A DNA stretch of 64,000 nt, taken from NCBI RefSeq assembly GCF_024666615.1, contig NZ_CP088297.1:930001-994000 (forward strand), in the 5' to 3' direction. The notes beneath the pieces are model-generated. The model was given only the letters and a program-made list of their open reading frames with translations. It was not told the DNA's origin and searched no databases. Each line of letters starts with the position of its first letter. Within the stretch, counting starts at the first letter, position 1. Below, in pieces: positions 59,679 to 64,000 of this stretch. Both the position numbers and the translations under genes were made by a program. The stretch is from Aquabacterium sp. J223. Its GTDB lineage: Bacteria; Pseudomonadota; Gammaproteobacteria; Burkholderiales; Burkholderiaceae_C.

Positions 59679-62158
59679 GCGGCTCTCCTGGAGGTACGAA
59701 ACCTCCGATCCTGAACCTCGCGAAGCAGCACTGGAAGCCAGTGATACGGATCGTTGCCGTGCCGTTCGCGAACGGCATCGAGCAGGGCCACGTTGTCGGT
59801 GGTGGCCGACAGCACGGTGATGAAGTCCTCGAGCCCGGCCAGGTCCAGCTCGCAAATCGCGCTGGCGTGGCCCTGCTTGACCAGGAAGCGCCGGCCGCCC
59901 TGAGCGCCGAGGCTGCGCACGATGTCGAACTCGGCCTGCGTCAGGCCGAAGCCGTCGACGTATTCCTCGCGCACCGCCTCCGGGTTGGCGAGGAAGATCT
60001 TCGTCACGCTCTGTTCGACCATCGTGCGGCCGATGGGGTGGCGCAGCACGTCGGACGGGCTCTGGGTGTCGAAGATGCCCAAGCCGTTCTGCTTGCGGAT
60101 CGTCTTCTGCTTCTGCTTGGCGAAGTCGCTGAAGATTTCGTGGTCCAGCGCCTTCCAGAACTCTGAGATCACGTAGATCAGGCGATCGCCGTTGACGAGC
60201 TCTTCCATCACCTGCAGCAGGTACATCATCACCGGCGTGCGGACCTCCGGCAGGTCGAGGAACTCGGTGGTGTCAAAGCCGATGACGTTGGCCGCGTGCA
60301 GGTCGAGCAGGCGGTCGTCGGCCTGGTCGAAGACCCAGCCGAGTGCGCCACCCTGGCACCAGCGGCCCAGGCGCTCAAAGAGGCTGTTCTCGCCCGCCTT
60401 GGGCAGGTTCTGCCGCACGGTCGAGAAACGGCGCAGCTGCGCGGGCATCATCGCCACCGCCTTGACGGCATCGGCGATGGCGCGCTCGTCGGCCGGCAGC
60501 AGCGGCATGGCCGGCGTCGCGATGCAGGTGCGGATCAGCTGCTCCCAGAACTGGATGCGCGCCGGTGTTGGTTCGCGCTGCAGCGGGTTGCAGCCGGTCG
60601 GCTTGCCGGCCTCCAAGGTGAAGTAGCGGCCACCCAGGGCGCGCATCGCGATCTCGCAGCCCCGGTCCAGGTCGAACAGCACCAGGCGCGGCGCTGGGTC
60701 CCACTTGCGCGTCAGCGTCAGCAGGAACATCTCCAGCGTCGTCTTTCCGACGCCGGTCGAGCCGATGATCAGCGTGTTGCCCGGCAGCTTCTTGTCGGCG
60801 GAGTCCTCGCCTTCCGGGCTGCTGTGCAGGTTCAGGTAGAAGGGCTGGCCCGAGGGCGTGCGCAGCAAGGCCAGCGCCTCGCCCCAGGGGTTGCCGTCGC
60901 GCTTGCCGCGGGCGAAGTTGTGGCCGCTCGACAGTGCCGCGTAGGCGCGCGAGCTGAGCTTGGCGTCCCGCGGGCGCCACTGCCAATTGCCCGGCATCTG
61001 CGCGAACCAGGCGGCATCGGCCACCAGGTCCACCGGGGACATCTGTAGGCTGGAGGCCTCGCCGACGGCGCCGATGGCCTGTGCCGCGCGGCGGCCGGCA
61101 TCGGCCACATCCTCGCCGAAGACGACCAGGCTGTAGTGGTACTCGCCCATGCAGAACTGGCCATCGCCGAGTTCGTTCAGCGCCACATCCATCTCGGCCA
61201 CCTGGCTGGCCACCACGTCGTCGCTGGCGATGAGTTGGTCGCGCTGCAGTTCGAGGGCGCGCATGGCCTCGCGGCGCGGCAGGATCGAGAAGCTCTGCGT
61301 CTCGATGAACTCGCTGGCCTCGTAGAGCAGCGCGTTGAGGATGCCGGGCTCGGCCGCGTCGGCGTACTCCTTGATGTCCACCAGGGCCGCGTAGCGGCGT
61401 TGGTCGCCCTGGCGGAGTTCCAGCTTGTCGCCGCCGAAGGACAGGCGTGCGGTCGGCAGCGTCCGGTACAGCGGCCCGGCGGTCATGGGAACCGGCCGCC
61501 AGCAGCCGTTGACCAGGTAGCCAAGGAACTCGGCCACCTCAGAGTAGGTCCGGCCGCGCCGCTGGCGTGTGCCGAGCAGGCCCGGGCCGAAGCCGCGCAG
61601 CACCCGGCCGACCAGGGCGGTGCGCTCTTCCATCACCCGCAGGGCCTCGTCCTGGGCTTCCGCAATCGCGGCTCGCGTGCGCTGCGTCGACTGCAAGGCA
61701 CGGCTCACGCGGGACACATTAGGCCGGTAGACCAGCGTCAGGAAGAGCTCGTTGCTCATCATCCGGCGCTCGCCCAGCTTGGCCTGGTAGGCCTGCGACA
61801 GGTCGCGTGCAAAGCCGGGCTGCGCCGGGTCCTGCAGGCTGTCGCTGACCACGCGGTGCAGGCGATGCGTCCACACCGCCCACTGCCCGCCGGCCAGGTT
61901 GCGCAGCAGGCTGCAGAGCGCTTCGTGCCGCTCACCGATCTGGTGTTCGTCGGCGCACTCGAAGGCCACACCATCGAGCCGCCAAACCCGGAGGTAGTCG
62001 CCACCGCGCGTGATCACGTCATGCGGGCTGACCAGCGACGAGAACGGGACGAAGCGGGCGAGCGGGTTCTCCGCCTTGACCTGGGCCCAGTGCCGAGGCC
62101 TAAAGCCGCTTCGGCCCGGCCGCGTGGCAGCGCCGTTGGACCTAGACATGCCAAGCAT
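59675..62158 (-). CDS. virB4: T4SS ATPase VirB4
   Basis: The 827-residue ATPase has the CagE/TrbE/VirB region and Walker A IIGSTGVGKTTL (about residue 465). A Walker B-like VIGFDTTEFLD and YVISEFWKAL follow. It drives pilus assembly and substrate transfer. The start is ATG 62158 (GGGAG upstream) or ATG 62149. Either overlaps the virB3 stop. Confidence 0.93.
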   Translation of the reverse strand: MLGMSRSNGAATRPGRSGFRPRHWAQVKAENPLARFVPFSSLVSPHDVITRGGDYLRVWRLDGVAFECADEHQIGERHEALCSLLRNLAGGQWAVWTHRLHRVVSDSLQDPAQPGFARDLSQAYQAKLGERRMMSNELFLTLVYRPNVSRVSRALQSTQRTRAAIAEAQDEALRVMEERTALVGRVLRGFGPGLLGTRQRRGRTYSEVAEFLGYLVNGCWRPVPMTAGPLYRTLPTARLSFGGDKLELRQGDQRRYAALVDIKEYADAAEPGILNALLYEASEFIETQSFSILPRREAMRALELQRDQLIASDDVVASQVAEMDVALNELGDGQFCMGEYHYSLVVFGEDVADAGRRAAQAIGAVGEASSLQMSPVDLVADAAWFAQMPGNWQWRPRDAKLSSRAYAALSSGHNFARGKRDGNPWGEALALLRTPSGQPFYLNLHSSPEGEDSADKKLPGNTLIIGSTGVGKTTLEMFLLTLTRKWDPAPRLVLFDLDRGCEIAMRALGGRYFTLEAGKPTGCNPLQREPTPARIQFWEQLIRTCIATPAMPLLPADERAIADAVKAVAMMPAQLRRFSTVRQNLPKAGENSLFERLGRWCQGGALGWVFDQADDRLLDLHAANVIGFDTTEFLDLPEVRTPVMMYLLQVMEELVNGDRLIYVISEFWKALDHEIFSDFAKQKQKTIRKQNGLGIFDTQSPSDVLRHPIGRTMVEQSVTKIFLANPEAVREEYVDGFGLTQAEFDIVRSLGAQGGRRFLVKQGHASAICELDLAGLEDFITVLSATTDNVALLDAVRERHGNDPYHWLPVLLREVQDRRFRTSRRAA

Positions 62159-62474
62159 CTCGGGCTCCCCGGTAGAAGGTGGGCGCGTAGCTGCGCGCAT
62201 GCCAGAAGCGGCGATTGCGGTCGTGCAGGCGCAGCTTCATGGCGACGAACATCTGGCGGAAGCGCTGGTCGTCCTTGGAGGTGACGAAGCGCATCCACAG
62301 CAGTGCTGGCACGAAGGTCAGCAGGACGGCCAGGGCGATCCACCAACTGACCAGGATGCCGCCCCACATGATGAGCAGCATGCCCGCGCCAAACAGCACT
62401 ACCAGCGGCACGAGCGGGATGCCCAGCTTCATGGCCGGGCGCGTCGCGCCCTTGTAGATGGCTTCGCCTTGCAT
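62142..62474 (-). CDS. virB3: T4SS inner-membrane protein VirB3
   Basis: The 110-residue protein starts YKGATRPAMKLGIPLVPL, the signature of VirB3, and has one or two close membrane segments (residues about 22-58). The ATG at 62474 is used; a GTG at 62486 would add four residues. It overlaps virB4. Confidence 0.9.
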   Translation of the reverse strand: MQGEAIYKGATRPAMKLGIPLVPLVVLFGAGMLLIMWGGILVSWWIALAVLLTFVPALLWMRFVTSKDDQRFRQMFVAMKLRLHDRNRRFWHARSYAPTFYRGARDAWHV

Positions 62475-62489
62475 GGTCGCGCCCACCGG

Positions 62490-62780
62490 TCAGGTCACGA
62501 TGTAGCTGGCGAAGGCTGCGGCGCCACCGACCAAGGTGCCGCCGATCAGCACGTTCGCGACATCGGCGAGGCGGGCGCCCTGAAAGATCATCTTGAAGCC
62601 AGCCCAGATGATCGCGATCGTTACCACTGCGATGGAGATCGTCACGAGGATGGCGTTGACGTTCGTAACCGTGGTGTTGACCTTGTCGAAGCCCTGTGCG
62701 AAAGCTGCTTGCGACAACAGGGAGGGCGTCAGTGCTGCCAAGACCGGCGCGATGCGCCGGGTCGATGCGAGGTGTCTCAT
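62490..62780 (-). CDS. virB2: T4SS pilin VirB2
   Basis: The 96-residue pre-pilin has a long signal region to about AFAQG (residues 1-30). Two hydrophobic helices (about 43-65 and 75-95) follow, as for VirB2/TrbC pilins. The start overlaps the virB1 stop (ATGA). Confidence 0.9.
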   Translation of the reverse strand: MRHLASTRRIAPVLAALTPSLLSQAAFAQGFDKVNTTVTNVNAILVTISIAVVTIAIIWAGFKMIFQGARLADVANVLIGGTLVGGAAAFASYIVT

Positions 62781-63265
62781 GATTTCTCCTTCGGTTGAGG
62801 GTTTGGAAAGGAACGCGCCGCGACCGCAACCTTGCGCACGTAGCCGTGGCGCAAGCCGGTGGTGAAGTTGCCGCTGTAGTAGCAGGAGAGCGCCTGCCGC
62901 AGGGTCTCCTGATGCCCTGAGGCTGAGGCGCTTGCCCGGTCGAAGCACTCGGCAAGCACGGCCTGCATGGCAGCCAGGTTCGCGCAGGGCTCGAAGGCGG
63001 ACTCAAGGGTCAGGCCGAGCCGCTCGAAGTTGCCGACGTTGATTTGCCCAAGGCCGACACTGAAGTTCCAGCCGGCGTCACGCAACGCCTTGGCCGTGGC
63101 GAGCGCTTCTGCGCCATGCCGAGGCTGGCGCAGGAGCGCACCACCGACAACGCCGATCGCCCAGGGGTTGAAGCCGCTCTCGACACTGACCAGTGCGCTC
63201 GCAGTACCGGGGTGCACCTGAGGCGCGCACGCCAGCGCAAGCGCCAGGAAGACGGATGCATCCAT
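62777..63265 (-). CDS. virB1: T4SS lytic transglycosylase VirB1
   Basis: The 162-residue lysozyme-like protein has the catalytic Glu in SVESGFNPWAIG, then SVGLGQINVGNFERLGL and LSCYYSGNFTTG, typical of VirB1/SLT enzymes. It opens peptidoglycan for the channel. The N-terminal hydrophobic stretch would be the signal. Confidence 0.92.
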   Translation of the reverse strand: MDASVFLALALACAPQVHPGTASALVSVESGFNPWAIGVVGGALLRQPRHGAEALATAKALRDAGWNFSVGLGQINVGNFERLGLTLESAFEPCANLAAMQAVLAECFDRASASASGHQETLRQALSCYYSGNFTTGLRHGYVRKVAVAARSFPNPQPKEKS

Positions 63266-63276
63266 GGTGTGCAGCC

Positions 63277-63831
63277 TCAGTAGCCCGAGTTGATCGTGGG
63301 GGCCGGCGGTGGAAGCGCAGCGAGCCATGCTGCGTAGTCGTCATCAAAGCGCGTGTCCCAGGTGCCGAGTTGGGCCTTGGCCGCTGGGCTGAATTCGGTC
63401 ACCGTCTCCCCAGACAACGTCCACCAGGTGCGCGAGAAGGGGGTGCCATTGACGGTGACGGACACGGCACCGGTGTAGTCGCAGGTGTAGATCGGGCCGC
63501 CCTCTCCCTCGAAAACCCGTGTGTACTGAGGTGGACAGGAGGCCGGGGCGCTGGCCCACGCGTGGCTTGCCGAGTTTCCGGCGCCGGCCATCACGCAAGC
63601 TGGGAAAGGCTTGCCGCGTGCCAAGTCGCGCAGCACTTGCTTGACCGGCGGTACGCATTGAGGGATGGCGCGCCAGCTTGGCGCAGCGAGGCACAGCAGC
63701 ACGAGGCAGCCATCTGCCGCACCTGCGGGCCTTGCAGGCCCTACTAGGGCCAATATGGCGACGCAGGCAGCGGCTGCTGGCCTGGAAGCGGTAGCAACCA
63801 GTGCCGTCTGGAGGTGACGAATGCTGTTCAT
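63277..63831 (-). CDS. TrbM/KikA-family protein
   Basis: The 184-residue secreted protein has a signal peptide (ending AGA near residue 38) and DGCLVLLCLAAPSWRA with a later CVPPVKQVLRDLARGKPFPAC. This cysteine pattern is that of TrbM/KikA proteins near IncN/W/P transfer genes. First gene of the T4SS operon. A 24-bp dyad lies 95 bases upstream. Confidence 0.78.
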   Translation of the reverse strand: MNSIRHLQTALVATASRPAAAACVAILALVGPARPAGAADGCLVLLCLAAPSWRAIPQCVPPVKQVLRDLARGKPFPACVMAGAGNSASHAWASAPASCPPQYTRVFEGEGGPIYTCDYTGAVSVTVNGTPFSRTWWTLSGETVTEFSPAAKAQLGTWDTRFDDDYAAWLAALPPPAPTINSGY

Positions 63832-63925
63832 GATGGTTCTGGAGGAAGCCGACTTGGTCTTGCCGTTGACACGCCATGCTTGAGCTGATGTTTGAACTCT
63901 AGGGCTGTAGCGCAGGGGCATGACC

Positions 63926-63949
63926 GATGACTTCGAACCGGAAATCAGC
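63926..63949. promoter_or_regulatory. 24-bp dyad operator, copy D
   Basis: GATGACTT at the left and GAAATCAGC at the right, upstream of the T4SS operon. It is the weakest of the four related sites and lies within 75 bases of the window edge. Confidence 0.5.
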
Positions 63950-64000
63950 AGTGGTTGGTTCGGCTGACGGCTAGGGAGGTGTTCCCGTGCAGGATGGACG

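Overview
The window is a GC-rich stretch of a betaproteobacterial chromosome, most likely order Burkholderiales. The evidence is the gene order ABC transporter - bolA/ibaG - murA - hisGDCBHAF and TPR - lolB - ispE - tRNA-Gln - prs - rplY - pth, plus a short-form HisG. I cannot name the genus.

Region 1 (1 to about 31,600) is core chromosome. It holds a metallopeptidase cut by the window edge, acbP/TetR, an ABC exporter, a patatin, murA, a long histidine operon, rsmD, coaD, a ferredoxin, pth, rplY, prs, tRNA-Gln, ispE, lolB, a TPR protein, mutM, a dynamin-like GTPase, mutY, a LON-domain protein, rapZ, recN, nadK, hrcA and a hydroxypyruvate-isomerase-like enzyme. Genes are packed with ATGA/GTGA overlaps. 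A VapBC-type toxin-antitoxin pair with its own promoter and operator sits inside the his operon between hisD and hisC.

Region 2 (about 31,600 to the right edge) is an integrated conjugative element or integrated plasmid next to a tRNA with anticodon CAT. Its backbone has radC, ssb, a DUF932 gene, a RelE/ParE-type TA pair, an StbABC-like stability cassette beside a probable oriT, a relaxosome accessory gene and a MOBP-like relaxase. After cargo come DUF1173, an LPD7 protein, an OmpA-like lipoprotein, virD4 and a VirB-type type IV secretion operon (virB11 to virB1 and trbM/kikA), all on the minus strand. No integrase or second att site is visible, so the element continues to the right.

Region 3 (about 39,700 to 47,800) is cargo in the element and visibly more A/T-rich. 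It has an Mrr-like nuclease, an orphan HigA-like regulator, a Vsr endonuclease, a C5-cytosine methyltransferase with an HTH regulator, a small unknown protein and two tandem GHKL (Hsp90/MutL/MORC-fold) ATPases. I read it as a restriction-modification-like defence island related to R-M systems with MORC/MutL-type ATPases.

Two cross-window signals stand out. First, four 24-bp dyads (36982, 37470, 37718, 63926) lie upstream of the two Stb HTH genes, the mob genes and the T4SS operon. Two groups of GGYCS-type repeats at about 11-bp period lie beside them. Together they suggest one regulator couples partition and transfer. Second, six otherwise intact genes (ABC ATPase, patatin, murA, pth twice, recN, GHKL1) are frameshifted exactly in G/C homopolymers. 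Since murA and pth are normally essential, base-calling error is the likeliest cause.
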